Below, piece after piece: positions 14,170 through 22,522 of a stretch of DNA of 39,725 nt; the stretch's first letter is position 1, and every line of letters begins with the position of its first letter. The position numbers and the translations under genes were made by a program. Location of the stretch: positions 1 to 39,725 of the forward strand of contig JAFYGI010000058.1 in NCBI GenBank assembly GCA_017543265.1, in the 5' to 3' direction. The notes beneath the pieces were generated by a model, which worked only from the letters and a program-made list of their open reading frames with translations, made no database searches and was not told the DNA's origin. The stretch is from Bacillota bacterium (GTDB lineage: Bacteria > Bacillota > Clostridia > Lachnospirales > CAG-274).

Positions 14170-14991
14170 ATGAAAAAGTTTGTTTGTACGCTTATGGCGG
14201 CACTTATGATGACAGCGCCCGTATGCGCGGCCGTAAATGTTACGGTGGACGGCGAGTCTGTCAGCTACAGCGACCAGACCCCCGTTATTATTAACGAGCG
14301 TACTTATATCCCGATACGCGATGTTTTTGAAAAAATGGGCTTTAAGGTGGATTGGGACAGCGAAAGCAAGGCCGTGACCATATCGGACGATTATTATATC
14401 ATCGTGCTCATGACGGGCACCGACAATATGCTCACAGCGGGGGCAGACCTTAATTTCACCTGCAAAAAGCTTGACAACACGGTGCAGATAGTAAACGGCA
14501 GGACTATGCTGCCGCTCAGGGAGATACTTGAAAGTGCGGGCTACAGGCTCGGCTGGGATGCGGAGACCAAAACTGCGTCTGTCACAAATCAAAACGACTA
14601 TAACACCCTCAGGACTGTAAAAAACGAAACGGAAAGGGTGTTTGACGGCAGTACGGCACCCGACAGCGAAAAAATATTAAACGAAAAGCTGGATAATAAA
14701 AGCGAGCAGGAGAGGCGTTACTGTCTTGGCGTTGCCACGATAGCGGCGCACCTTGAAAATACGGACGGCGCGTCTGCGCTGGATGCGCTGGAGTGTCCAC
14801 GCAGTATGCAGGTACAGGACAAGAAGCTCAGACAGCTTTTGACGGCGCTCGATAACGACAGGATGGCTTATGCCGTATTCAAAGGACAAAATCCCGATGC
14901 AAAAAATCAGCTCCATATGGTATCACTTTTGCTGGACGAGGCGGCAAAGCGCACTCGCTCAAAGGTATGGGAGATACTTGAAAATATCTGA
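14170..14991 (+). CDS. Secreted stalk-domain protein, paralogue 2
   Basis: This 273-residue protein is a shorter paralogue of the preceding gene. A signal peptide (MKKFVCTLMAALMMTAPVCA) is followed by the same two-part stalk domain (VIINERTYIPIRDVFEKMGF with VDWDSESKAVTIS; VQIVNGRTMLPLREILESA with LGWDAETKTASVT) at about 22-142. The C-terminal helical part is shorter but keeps the ALECPRSMQ counterpart of the CPE motif. GGAGAG lies about 11 bases before the start. Strong protein similarity over the N-terminal half points to a tandem duplication followed by divergence of the C-terminal half. Confidence 0.85.
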   Translation: MKKFVCTLMAALMMTAPVCAAVNVTVDGESVSYSDQTPVIINERTYIPIRDVFEKMGFKVDWDSESKAVTISDDYYIIVLMTGTDNMLTAGADLNFTCKKLDNTVQIVNGRTMLPLREILESAGYRLGWDAETKTASVTNQNDYNTLRTVKNETERVFDGSTAPDSEKILNEKLDNKSEQERRYCLGVATIAAHLENTDGASALDALECPRSMQVQDKKLRQLLTALDNDRMAYAVFKGQNPDAKNQLHMVSLLLDEAAKRTRSKVWEILENI

Positions 14992-15002
14992 CGATCCGCA
15001 TG

Positions 15003-15107
15003 AAGAAATGAAAAGAGCCCCTGCTTTACAGAGGCTCTTTCCTGTGGAGAGTTGTATATGAATAATAGAGCATAAGCTCCAGCAGCCAAGCGGGAAAACT
15101 CAACTGC
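15003..15107 (-). ncRNA. Candidate small RNA, antisense-oriented between stalk paralogue 2 and the Nudix gene
   Basis: On the minus strand a promoter (15114-15142) is followed about 70-100 bases later by a strong terminator (15040-15011), with no open frame of note between them. The predicted RNA of about 105 nt can form a long-range helix (GAGUU near the 5' end with AACUC), a hairpin GGAGC-UUAU-GCUCU and the terminal 12-bp hairpin. No sense gene lies within reach of this promoter, so its product should be the RNA itself. I do not recognise it as 6S, SRP, tmRNA or RNase P RNA. The class is unknown and the call is inferred from signals only. Confidence 0.6.
15011..15040 (-). terminator. Terminator of the candidate small RNA
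   Basis: On the minus strand a 12-bp stem (AAAGAGCCUCUG / CAGGGGCUCUUU) closes a UAAAG loop, followed by UCAUUUCUU. The G-U pair becomes an A-C mismatch on the plus strand, indicating minus-strand function. The plus strand may still use the 8-bp core after paralogue 2. Confidence 0.75.
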
Positions 15108-15113
15108 AAATAC

Positions 15114-15142
15114 ATTATATCACACAAGTTTTTGTTTGTAAA
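15114..15142 (-). promoter_or_regulatory. Promoter of the candidate small RNA
   Basis: Minus strand TTTACA (15142-15137), a 17-base spacer and a perfect TATAAT (15119-15114); start expected near 15107. Confidence 0.8.
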
Positions 15143-15196
15143 CAGGTTTCGACAATTTTTTGTTGGAAATATTGCGATTATGAAAGGAGAGGCAAT

Positions 15197-15745
15197 ATGG
15201 CTTACGAGGTGATAAGCTCTCAAAAGGTATATGAGGGCAAGGTTTTCAATATAGAAAAGGATATAATAAAATTACCCGACGGCAGGACGACCGGCAGGGA
15301 AACTGTGCGGCATAACGGCGCTTCGGCGATGGTGGCCGTGGACGATGAGGGCAGGATACTTTTTGTAAGGCAGTACCGCCATTCCGCGGGGGCAATGACA
15401 CTTGAGATACCTGCGGGAACACTTGAAAAGGGCGAGGATCCTTACGACTGCGCCGTGCGCGAGCTGGAGGAGGAAACGGGCTGCAAATGCGAAAAAATGC
15501 AGTTTATGCTTAAATTTTACTCGTCCATAGGCTTTTGCAGCGAGATACTTTATATCTATCTTGCGACGGGGCTTTCGCAGGGCTGTGCAGACCCGGACGA
15601 TGACGAGTTTATAGAGATAGAACGCTATACGCCCGACGAGGCCGTGCAGATGATATTTGACGGCAGGATATACGACAGTAAGACGATAGCCGCCGTTCTG
15701 GCATACAAACAGTGGCAAAACGACAATAAGGAGCAGCAGTCATGA
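15197..15745 (+). CDS. Nudix hydrolase, probable ADP-ribose pyrophosphatase
   Basis: The 182-residue protein carries a complete Nudix box at residues 74-95 (G74, E80, R88-E89-L90, E92-E93, G95), which coordinates the metal for hydrolysis of nucleoside-diphosphate-linked compounds. The upstream VRQYRHSAGAMTLEIPAG and the downstream FYSSIGFCSEILYIYLA stretches match the ADP-ribose pyrophosphatase (NudF/YqkG-like) branch, which splits ADP-ribose to AMP and ribose 5-phosphate. AAAGGAGAGG lies upstream of the start. It overlaps the third stalk-domain gene by four bases (ATGA), so the two are translationally coupled even though one is cytoplasmic and the other secreted. Confidence 0.92.
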   Translation: MAYEVISSQKVYEGKVFNIEKDIIKLPDGRTTGRETVRHNGASAMVAVDDEGRILFVRQYRHSAGAMTLEIPAGTLEKGEDPYDCAVRELEEETGCKCEKMQFMLKFYSSIGFCSEILYIYLATGLSQGCADPDDDEFIEIERYTPDEAVQMIFDGRIYDSKTIAAVLAYKQWQNDNKEQQS

Positions 15746-16611
15746 AGAAAAAAGTATTTTTAACGGCGTTTGCCGCAGCGCTGGTTTTAATGTGCGGCAC
15801 CTGCAGTGCGCAGGATATAAGCGTAAAGCTTAACGGCAGCGTTATAGATTTTCAGGACAGAAAACCCGTTGTGTCCGAGGGCAGGACGCTTATACCGCTG
15901 AGGGGTCTTTTTGACAAAATGGGTTTTGATATTGCGTGGGCGGCCGATACAAAGACCGTAACGCTTACAAAGGACAGCGACCTTCTTTCGGTCGTTATAG
16001 GCGAGAAAAAGTATTACCTTAACGGCGTTTCGCACGAAATGGACGTGCCCGCGCAGATAATAAACGGCTATACCATGCTTCCGCTGCGTGCTATTGCCGA
16101 TGCAACGGGGGCAAATGTGTTCTGGGACGGCGGCGAAAAGCTTGTTACCATAGTTTATAACGACGGGGATGCTCCGGCACAGCAGGAGGGTATGTTTACG
16201 GCCGATACCGAGCAGGAAGAAAACTTTATTCTGGGCATTGTGAATGCTACGGATAAATACAATGCGGCGGCGGGAGAGTATCTTGAAAGCTTTGCCGTGC
16301 GTGAATCGGAGGGCGTGCACAGCGCAGAGGATGCGGAAAAGCTTCAGGCATCGGCGCTGAATATGCGCGATACCGCCTTAAAGGCCAAAAATGCCGTAGC
16401 TGCGCTTGACTGCCCCGAAAGATTTAAGGATCTTGCGGATGCGTTTACAAAATATATGGACTCCGTTGCCGAAATGGCACAGTATAACTACGACCATGCA
16501 ATGGACAGCAGCATTGCGCCCGAGGACGAAGCAAAGTATGAACAGCTTGCTTCCGAACTTATTTCCGCCGAGGAAAAATATAACGAGATATTTGCACAAA
16601 TGGCGAATTAA
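15742..16611 (+). CDS. Secreted stalk-domain protein, paralogue 3
   Basis: The 289-residue protein has a signal peptide (ending near CGTCSA, residue 23) and a two-part stalk domain (VVSEGRTLIPLRGLFDKMGF with IAWAADTKTVTLT; AQIINGYTMLPLRAIADATG with VFWDGGEKLVTI) at about 25-140. The helical C-terminal part has AALDCPERFKDLADAF, matching paralogue 1 better than paralogue 2. The start ATG overlaps the Nudix stop in ATGA. Its order within the cluster (two paralogues, Nudix, third paralogue) suggests insertion of the Nudix gene and small RNA into an older tandem array, or a separate copy that came to sit behind the Nudix gene. Confidence 0.85.
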   Translation: MKKKVFLTAFAAALVLMCGTCSAQDISVKLNGSVIDFQDRKPVVSEGRTLIPLRGLFDKMGFDIAWAADTKTVTLTKDSDLLSVVIGEKKYYLNGVSHEMDVPAQIINGYTMLPLRAIADATGANVFWDGGEKLVTIVYNDGDAPAQQEGMFTADTEQEENFILGIVNATDKYNAAAGEYLESFAVRESEGVHSAEDAEKLQASALNMRDTALKAKNAVAALDCPERFKDLADAFTKYMDSVAEMAQYNYDHAMDSSIAPEDEAKYEQLASELISAEEKYNEIFAQMAN

Positions 16612-16663
16612 GGGGTTTTATGAAAAAAATTATCTAAATTAGCCTAAATATCTGTTTTTTGTA

Positions 16664-16692
16664 TTGACTTTTGCTCAAAATAATTATAAAAT
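16664..16692 (+). promoter_or_regulatory. Promoter of the LysM-like membrane protein gene
   Basis: TTGACT (16664-16669), a 17-base spacer and TAAAAT (16687-16692). About 95 bases of leader follow, with a small CAATG/CATTG hairpin right before the ribosome binding site. Confidence 0.8.
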
Positions 16693-16794
16693 TAGGATAG
16701 AGTAGTGCATATATACCATTATAATATGGATAAATATAAAACCCGACATTATTTGGGGGGCAATGTGCGGCATTGCAGGAGGTAGGTAATAATT

Positions 16795-18012
16795 ATGGCC
16801 AGAGGCAAAAGAAGAAGCGACGACAGTTCGTCCGCAAAATACTTCAGCGACGATATGACAAAGGAAGTTGTCGGCAGACTGTTTGAACAGTATACGGCGG
16901 ATGACGGCAAAAACTATTTTGCACCGTCAAGCAGAAGAACGACAAGGGCCGATGAGGAAACAGCCCAAAAGGAAGAGGACAGGAAAAATTTCTTTGACGA
17001 GACCGACGAAGCGGAGTACGAGGAAGAGGAAAAGCACGAGTCAAAGCTTTCAAGCTTTTTGAAAAAGGCTAAGCAGGTAGTGCTTCAGCCCGATGATGAC
17101 GACGAAGACGAGGAAGAGTACGAGGAAATAGAGCAGGCAGCCGAGGAAGGCGTACAGGAGAGCAAGGATGTGCCCGACCTGCCTTCGGAGGAGGCACAGC
17201 AGACCTATGTGCCAAGACGCAGGGAAAGACCCAAAAAGAAAAAAGAGCGTCAGCAGGAGGAGCCTGCCGAGGAAGAAATATTCTCCGACGATGTGCCTGT
17301 TGAGGAGCTTAAAAAACAGCAGGAAACAAAGGAAGAAAAACAGGCAAAGCGCATGAGCCGACGCGAAAAAATGGAAAAGCGTGTTGAGGAAAAGCGCAGA
17401 AAAGCCGACATAGCACAGCAGGAGCAGGAAGCACCGCAGGAGGGCTTTGACGAGGACTACGAGGAAGAGGAGTCCGAGATAATCGAGATCCCCGTTGCAA
17501 GGATAGCGCTTATCGCCATAATCGTTATTGTTGCGCTGCTGCTTATAATCCTTACCCGCAACTGCATACATTACAGTTCACAGCTTAAAGAAGCCAATTC
17601 CAAAATTGAAGAGCTTGAAAGGATGAATACATCCTCCACATACGAAAAGGAAATAGAGGAGCTTAAAGCCAAGAATGAGGAGCTTACAAAGCAGCTTGAT
17701 GACATCAGGGCGGCATCCGCTACCGTGACTGCTGCCGACGGCACATCGACCGCACCCGCACAGGCAACGGGCAGTGACCCGACCGTGGGCGCAGGCGGTG
17801 AGGGCGACACATCAAATCTCAGCCAGGGCGCCAACTCCTCCACAAGCTATCAGGTAATGGCGTATACGGGCGAGCCGCTGTGGGATTTTGCGGATTCCAT
17901 CTACGGCGACGGCAGCCGATACGAAGATATACTTAAATTCAACAATCTTACGCTTGACGATTTCGAGTCGGGCGAGGTAGGCAAGGGAACCGAGCTTAAG
18001 ATCCCTAACTGA
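16795..18012 (+). CDS. Single-pass membrane protein with charged cytoplasmic region and extracellular LysM-like domain
   Basis: The 405-residue protein has a long cytoplasmic region (1-232) of alternating acidic and basic low-complexity sequence (runs of Asp/Glu near 100-115, RRRERPKKKK at 141-150), one membrane helix (about 234-254), a coiled coil (262-305), a Ser/Thr/Gly-rich linker (306-348) and a C-terminal LysM-like domain of about 55 residues (YTGEPLWDFADSIYGD and ILKFNNL, ending LKIPN). LysM domains bind peptidoglycan, so the protein probably tethers something cytoplasmic to the cell wall. No signal peptide is present, so orientation is N-in/C-out. It is followed by a terminator and then rho. 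Similar proteins occur in clostridia but the role is unknown. Confidence 0.75.
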   Translation: MARGKRRSDDSSSAKYFSDDMTKEVVGRLFEQYTADDGKNYFAPSSRRTTRADEETAQKEEDRKNFFDETDEAEYEEEEKHESKLSSFLKKAKQVVLQPDDDDEDEEEYEEIEQAAEEGVQESKDVPDLPSEEAQQTYVPRRRERPKKKKERQQEEPAEEEIFSDDVPVEELKKQQETKEEKQAKRMSRREKMEKRVEEKRRKADIAQQEQEAPQEGFDEDYEEEESEIIEIPVARIALIAIIVIVALLLIILTRNCIHYSSQLKEANSKIEELERMNTSSTYEKEIEELKAKNEELTKQLDDIRAASATVTAADGTSTAPAQATGSDPTVGAGGEGDTSNLSQGANSSTSYQVMAYTGEPLWDFADSIYGDGSRYEDILKFNNLTLDDFESGEVGKGTELKIPN

Positions 18013-18029
18013 CATATCTGTATAATACC

Positions 18030-18063
18030 GCTCCGGCAATCTTTTGCCGGAGCATATCTTTTA
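18030..18063 (+). terminator. Terminator between the LysM-like gene and rho
   Basis: A perfect 10-bp stem GCTCCGGCAA / TTGCCGGAGC with a TCTT loop and the tail ATATCTTTTA, 18 bases after the LysM-like gene stop. Confidence 0.85.
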
Positions 18064-18103
18064 ACTGCGGTATTGCAGAATTATCCCAAAAACGAGGTGT
18101 AAA

Positions 18104-19477
18104 ATGAATATAGAAAATAAAAGTTTGCTTGAACTGCGCGAGATCGCAAAGGAAATGCAGCTTACAGGCGTTTCGGGCATGAAAAAGGCCGAGCTTGCGG
18201 CATTTATTGCGGAGGAGTATGCAAAAAAAGAGGCGGAAAAAAAGACTGCCGAGGCGAAAGAACTGCCTGCAAAAGATGATGAAGAAGAACGCTATTTTCA
18301 AGAAATGGAGGCCGCAAAGCCCGATTATATGGCGGATATTGACAGCGGCACGACCTGCGGCGGCGTGCTGGAGGTGCTTACGGACGGCTACGGCTTTTTG
18401 CGCTCGGAAAACTATCTGTCGGGCAGCGACGACATCTATGTTTCCCCGTCACAGATAAAGCGCTTCAACCTTAAAACCGGCGATCATATTTACGGCAAAA
18501 TGCGTGCCGAAAAGGGTAATGAGCGTTTCCGCGCCCTGCTTTATCTTTTGCAGATAAACGGCGACCCCGCAAACAAGGTGGGCAGAAGACCCGTATTTGA
18601 AAAGCTGACACCCATTTATCCCGAGCAGAAAATAAGGCTTGAATATAAACAAAACAACCTTTCGACAAGGCTTGTTGACATTATCGCGCCCATAGGCAAG
18701 GGTCAGCGCGGTATGATAGTCGCCCAGCCCAAGGCGGGCAAGACCGTGCTTATAAAGGATATTGCAAACGCTGTTGTCACAAATCATCCCGAAATGCACG
18801 TTATTGTGCTGCTGATCGACGAGCGCCCCGAGGAAGTTACGGATATGCAGCGCTCCATAAACGGCAAAAACGTGGATGTTATATACTCCACCTTTGACGA
18901 ACAGCCCGAGCATCATAAGCGCGTGGCGGAAATGGTGCTGGAACGCGGCAAAAGGCTGGTGGAGCAGGGTAAGGATGTTATGATACTGCTGGACAGCATT
19001 ACAAGGCTTGCAAGGGCGTATAACCTTATAATCCCCTCCAGCGGCCGCACGCTGTCGGGCGGTCTCGACCCTGCATCGCTGTATGCGCCCAAAAAGTTTT
19101 TCGGCGCAGCCAGAAATATAGAAGAGGGCGGCAGTCTTACCATACTTGCCACAGCCTTGGTGGAAACGGGCTCGCGTATGGATGATGTTATCTTTGAGGA
19201 ATTCAAGGGTACGGGCAATATGGAGCTGGTGTTGGACAGAAAAATGAGCGAAAAGCGTATCTTCCCCGCTGTGGACATACTTAAATCGGGCACCAGACGC
19301 GAGGAAATGCTTTTAAACGGTGACGAACTGGATACGGTCTATTTCATCAGAAAAAATCTGAACGGCGCAAATTCACAGGAAATGCTTGAACAGATAGTGG
19401 ATATGCTGGATAAAACAAAAACCAACCAGGAATTTGTCGGATATATGAAAAAATGTATGGAAGCACAAAAAAAATAA
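18104..19477 (+). CDS. rho: Transcription termination factor Rho
   Basis: The 457-residue protein is Rho, the hexameric RNA helicase that ends untranslated transcripts. The N-terminal Rho-N helices ([20 protein letters not shown]) are followed by a short Lys/Glu/Ala-rich insert (41-62), the cold-shock-like RNA-binding domain with GYGFLR at 95-100, and the ATPase core with Walker A AQPKAGKT at 207-214, [10 protein letters not shown], and the secondary-channel R-loop segment [11 protein letters not shown]. Length and motifs are complete. The start has GAGGTG six bases upstream. It stands behind a terminator; no clear promoter of its own is visible except TGTATAAT at 18019-18026 overlapping that terminator. 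Confidence 0.98.
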   Translation: MNIENKSLLELREIAKEMQLTGVSGMKKAELAAFIAEEYAKKEAEKKTAEAKELPAKDDEEERYFQEMEAAKPDYMADIDSGTTCGGVLEVLTDGYGFLRSENYLSGSDDIYVSPSQIKRFNLKTGDHIYGKMRAEKGNERFRALLYLLQINGDPANKVGRRPVFEKLTPIYPEQKIRLEYKQNNLSTRLVDIIAPIGKGQRGMIVAQPKAGKTVLIKDIANAVVTNHPEMHVIVLLIDERPEEVTDMQRSINGKNVDVIYSTFDEQPEHHKRVAEMVLERGKRLVEQGKDVMILLDSITRLARAYNLIIPSSGRTLSGGLDPASLYAPKKFFGAARNIEEGGSLTILATALVETGSRMDDVIFEEFKGTGNMELVLDRKMSEKRIFPAVDILKSGTRREEMLLNGDELDTVYFIRKNLNGANSQEMLEQIVDMLDKTKTNQEFVGYMKKCMEAQKK

Positions 19478-19484
19478 ATTTGTG

Positions 19485-19513
19485 TTGAAAATAATGCCGA
19501 TATATGATATATT
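19485..19513 (+). promoter_or_regulatory. Pectate lyase promoter
   Basis: TTGAAA (19485-19490), 17-base spacer, TATATT (19508-19513), 40 bases before the start; it begins eight bases after the rho stop. Confidence 0.75.
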
Positions 19514-19553
19514 TAATTAGATAGGGTAAATTTTTTTAAGGAGGAATCATAAA

Positions 19554-21476
19554 ATGAAAAAGGGCTTTAAAAAAGCTGTAAGTACGCTGCTTGCATCTGT
19601 TATGACGTTAAGCGTGTGTGCATTTTCGACTGCCGATGTTTTTGCGCTTGATGCGGGTATCAAGGAAGCGGGCGGCTGGTTTGAGTCGGCCTATGCGCAG
19701 TGGGATGAAGTAAACGGCGCATCGGGATATAACGCTTATTACAAGGAAAGCGGCGCGGCAGACTATGTAAAAGTTGATGATGAGCTTGTCAGGGGTACAA
19801 GGGTAGATGTGCTCGGCCTTAAGGGCGGCAGCAGCTACAAGGTGAAGATAGTGCCCGTTATAGACGGAGCAGAGGATAACTCAAAGGCCATGGAAAGCGA
19901 TGATATATCGGTCATGGCTTATGTAAGAGAGGGTTTTGCTTTTTCTAAGGGCAAGACCAAGGGCGGCTATAACGAGGACGGCACGATTCCCGACAATGCA
20001 AAAATAATTTACGTTACGGAAGAAAATAAAGATACCATAAAAGGCAATGTCGTTGTTGATGTGTCCAAGGGCACGGTTGCGGAATGCACGGGTATTTCGG
20101 GCATACTGCTGGCAAGAGAGAAAAAGGGCTCGGAGACGACCCCTATTATTATCCGTGTTATCGGTGTTGTTTCGGCGCCTACATTCGGTGTGTGGACAGA
20201 CGGTAAAAATACCAAGCAAAACAGCGGTATCGACAGCGCAGGCCTTTTGAATATAAAATCGACACAAAATGTTACGCTTGAGGGTGTTGGTGTCGGCTCC
20301 GGCTTTACGGGCTTTGGTATTAATGTGCGTGAGGACTCGAATATCGAAATAAGAAATATGCGCTTTGGCGAGCAGAAGGACGACTGTGTGAGCATACAGA
20401 CAAATAATGACCATATATGGGTGCATAACAACGATTTTTACATCGGCGCAAACGGCGGCGGTGACAAAAAGAAGGGTGACGGCTCCTGTGATGTAAAGGC
20501 AAAATCGACCTATGCTACAGTGGATTACAACCATTTCCACAATACGGGCAAAACATCGCTTGGCGGCATGACCTCGGACAGCGAAAACTTCTTCCTCACA
20601 TATCATCACAACTGGTATGACAAATCGGGCTCCAGACACCCGAGAGCAAGAATGGGCTCCATTCATGTATACAACAATTACTTTGACCATAACTACAGCG
20701 GCGGTATCGCATCATGTATGGGCGCATCCGTATTTTCGGACTCAAACTACTTTGAGGATACCGTAAGGCCCATGTTTATTTCGGGTCAGGGCAACGATAT
20801 AAAGTCTGCGGGCGATTATTTCTCGTCGGGCGAGGACGGCGGCGTTATCAAGTCGTACAACAACAAGATAACCACCTGCGAAGAGGGCAGTGTGACCTAT
20901 ATAGACGGCGACCTTAAAGAGGTGACAAAAAGCTGTACGGGCTGTACCTACTGGAACGGCGCTGCCAAGGAAATGAAGGTAATAGCAAACAGGACCGATT
21001 ACGAGGATAAGGTAAATGCCGAAAAACGTAAGAACGGTAATTATCCCGACGCATATCAGGCAGATACAAGGGACGAAAAGGTGCCCGAAAGCTTTGCTAC
21101 ACTTGTGGGCGGCTGCACATACAACAACTTTGACACGGATGCCGAGATCATGGCAGACTATGCTGCAAACGTACAGACACCCGACGAGGCAAAGGCGGCT
21201 GTTATGGCGTATGCAGGTGCATTAAGGGACGGACAGCAGAATATTGAGCCCGAAGAAAAGGTATGGGGCGACTGGGACGGCGACAAAAAAATAACCGCTT
21301 CCGATGCAACATACATTCTCCAGTATGTTCTTACACCCAATAAAATGAATTATACACAGGAACAGGTAGACAGATGCAAGGTCTACGGCGAAGAAACGAT
21401 AACCGCCTCCGATGCGGTAATGGTTCTTCAAAAGGCACTTGACGAAAAGGTCATCTTCCCCGTGGAATCGAAATAA
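19554..21476 (+). CDS. Secreted pectate lyase (PL1-like) with FN3-like N-terminal and dockerin C-terminal modules
   Basis: This 640-residue enzyme should cleave polygalacturonate by beta-elimination. Parts in order: signal peptide (1-31), an FN3-like module (about 35-122, YAQWDEVNGASGYNAYYK), a right-handed parallel beta-helix of the PL1 type (about 125-480) with the NVTLEGVGVGSGFTGFGINV strand pattern, QKDDCVSIQ (276-282) and HNWYDKSGSRHPRAR (352-366), whose Arg residues include the probable catalytic base, and a dockerin type I-like module (569-632). The first dockerin calcium loop is intact (D573, D575, D577, then ITASDA); the second keeps ITASDA but its loop (CKVYGEE) lacks the usual acidic ligands. 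The dockerin implies attachment to a cohesin scaffold outside the cell; no cohesin gene is in the window. AGGAGG lies upstream. Confidence 0.9.
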   Translation: MKKGFKKAVSTLLASVMTLSVCAFSTADVFALDAGIKEAGGWFESAYAQWDEVNGASGYNAYYKESGAADYVKVDDELVRGTRVDVLGLKGGSSYKVKIVPVIDGAEDNSKAMESDDISVMAYVREGFAFSKGKTKGGYNEDGTIPDNAKIIYVTEENKDTIKGNVVVDVSKGTVAECTGISGILLAREKKGSETTPIIIRVIGVVSAPTFGVWTDGKNTKQNSGIDSAGLLNIKSTQNVTLEGVGVGSGFTGFGINVREDSNIEIRNMRFGEQKDDCVSIQTNNDHIWVHNNDFYIGANGGGDKKKGDGSCDVKAKSTYATVDYNHFHNTGKTSLGGMTSDSENFFLTYHHNWYDKSGSRHPRARMGSIHVYNNYFDHNYSGGIASCMGASVFSDSNYFEDTVRPMFISGQGNDIKSAGDYFSSGEDGGVIKSYNNKITTCEEGSVTYIDGDLKEVTKSCTGCTYWNGAAKEMKVIANRTDYEDKVNAEKRKNGNYPDAYQADTRDEKVPESFATLVGGCTYNNFDTDAEIMADYAANVQTPDEAKAAVMAYAGALRDGQQNIEPEEKVWGDWDGDKKITASDATYILQYVLTPNKMNYTQEQVDRCKVYGEETITASDAVMVLQKALDEKVIFPVESK

Positions 21477-21488
21477 ATAAGCAATAAA

Positions 21489-21533
21489 AACGGCTTTCGC
21501 AGTATCAAAATGCGAAAGCCGTTTTTTATTTTT
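21489..21533. terminator. Bidirectional terminator after the pectate lyase gene
   Basis: A 13-bp perfect stem AACGGCTTTCGCA / TGCGAAAGCCGTT, T-run on both strands. It also ends the minus-strand gene at 21526, whose stop codon lies in the T-tract. Confidence 0.93.
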
Positions 21534-22497
21534 GTTTTTTTAATGTATTTAAAAACTTTTTGTCATACCCGATGACTATATCGGGGTTTGCGGCTTTTGC
21601 CGCATTGTTGAGCTTTTCTATATCCGCATCGGTTTTTACCGTGCGGATAAATACGCCAAATCTGCGTATTTTACCGTGTTTGTCCGCTATGCAAAGCTCC
21701 TCGGTCATTGCAATACCGAATACGCTGCTTACGGCACGGCAGAATATCATTGCGATATCCTCGTACTTTATGGTGTTTACCCCGCTGTTTATGCCGACAA
21801 GCATGGTCTTGCATATATAGCAGTTAAGCTCTTTGAGCCATACCGCATCGGGTGCGTTCATCTCTGCTTCCGCTTCGGCCGCATCTGCGCCCGAGCCTTT
21901 TAAAAGCCCGAAGCTTGACGCATAATACAGCGAAACAGCCAGCATAATAAATGATGTCAGAAGTATTGCAAGATACACCGTAAAATTGTACGGCGGCCCC
22001 ATAAGCATATGATACAGGTCCGTATTATACGATGCATAAAGCTTTGTTGCAGTGCCGTCGGGAAGTACGCCCGGATACTGCTTTTCTATGCTGCCAAGCT
22101 CACTTTTTGAAAGTTTGCATACACAGCCCACAAGCTGCTTGCTGCCGTCTTTTGCTATATCTTTTTCTATATATTTTATCCTTGTGCTTTGCAGTGAAAC
22201 GACGTAGGTGCCGCTGCCGTCGCTTACAAGATAAATGTCGTACAGCTTTGAAGCAAATAAGCTTTTGCCTTCTATACGCAGGGGGGTTGAAACGGCATCT
22301 ATATATGTCGGCTTGCCGACGCTCTGCGCATCAAAGGCACATTGTGCAAACGGCAGGGGCGGCTGCATATTCAAAACGGCTCTGTTGTATGTAAGTACCA
22401 TCAAAACAATATCCACAGCCAATACCACGGCGGATATCACGGCCATAATGACATTCCTTTGATATATACTGTTTGCGTGTTTGTTGTTTGCTGCCAT
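21526..22497 (-). CDS. Two-helix membrane protein of unknown function
   Basis: The 323-residue protein has a membrane helix at about 15-38, an extracytoplasmic beta-rich domain (about 45-165, with IYLVSDGSGTYVVSLQS), a second helix at about 172-196 and a cytoplasmic C-terminal domain (210-323) with a short acidic stretch and the pattern VIGYDKKFLNTL at the end. No family is recognised. It starts 25 bases after the UPF0210 gene with GAGG eight bases before ATG, so it is third in a probable operon with the ACT and UPF0210 genes. Its link to them is not obvious. Confidence 0.7.
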   Translation of the reverse strand: MAANNKHANSIYQRNVIMAVISAVVLAVDIVLMVLTYNRAVLNMQPPLPFAQCAFDAQSVGKPTYIDAVSTPLRIEGKSLFASKLYDIYLVSDGSGTYVVSLQSTRIKYIEKDIAKDGSKQLVGCVCKLSKSELGSIEKQYPGVLPDGTATKLYASYNTDLYHMLMGPPYNFTVYLAILLTSFIMLAVSLYYASSFGLLKGSGADAAEAEAEMNAPDAVWLKELNCYICKTMLVGINSGVNTIKYEDIAMIFCRAVSSVFGIAMTEELCIADKHGKIRRFGVFIRTVKTDADIEKLNNAAKAANPDIVIGYDKKFLNTLKKQK

Positions 22498-22522
22498 AGT
22501 ATATACCTCGTGTTTGACGGGT

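Noticed and set aside
15041..15106. CAGCAGCCAAG on the plus strand resembles the conserved part of bacterial SRP RNA
   Set aside because: The flanking GGAA tetraloop and symmetric helix are missing, and promoter and terminator signals point to the minus strand.
16741..16790. CAATG/CATTG hairpin before the LysM-like gene as a riboswitch
   Set aside because: Five base pairs only, no recognisable aptamer core.
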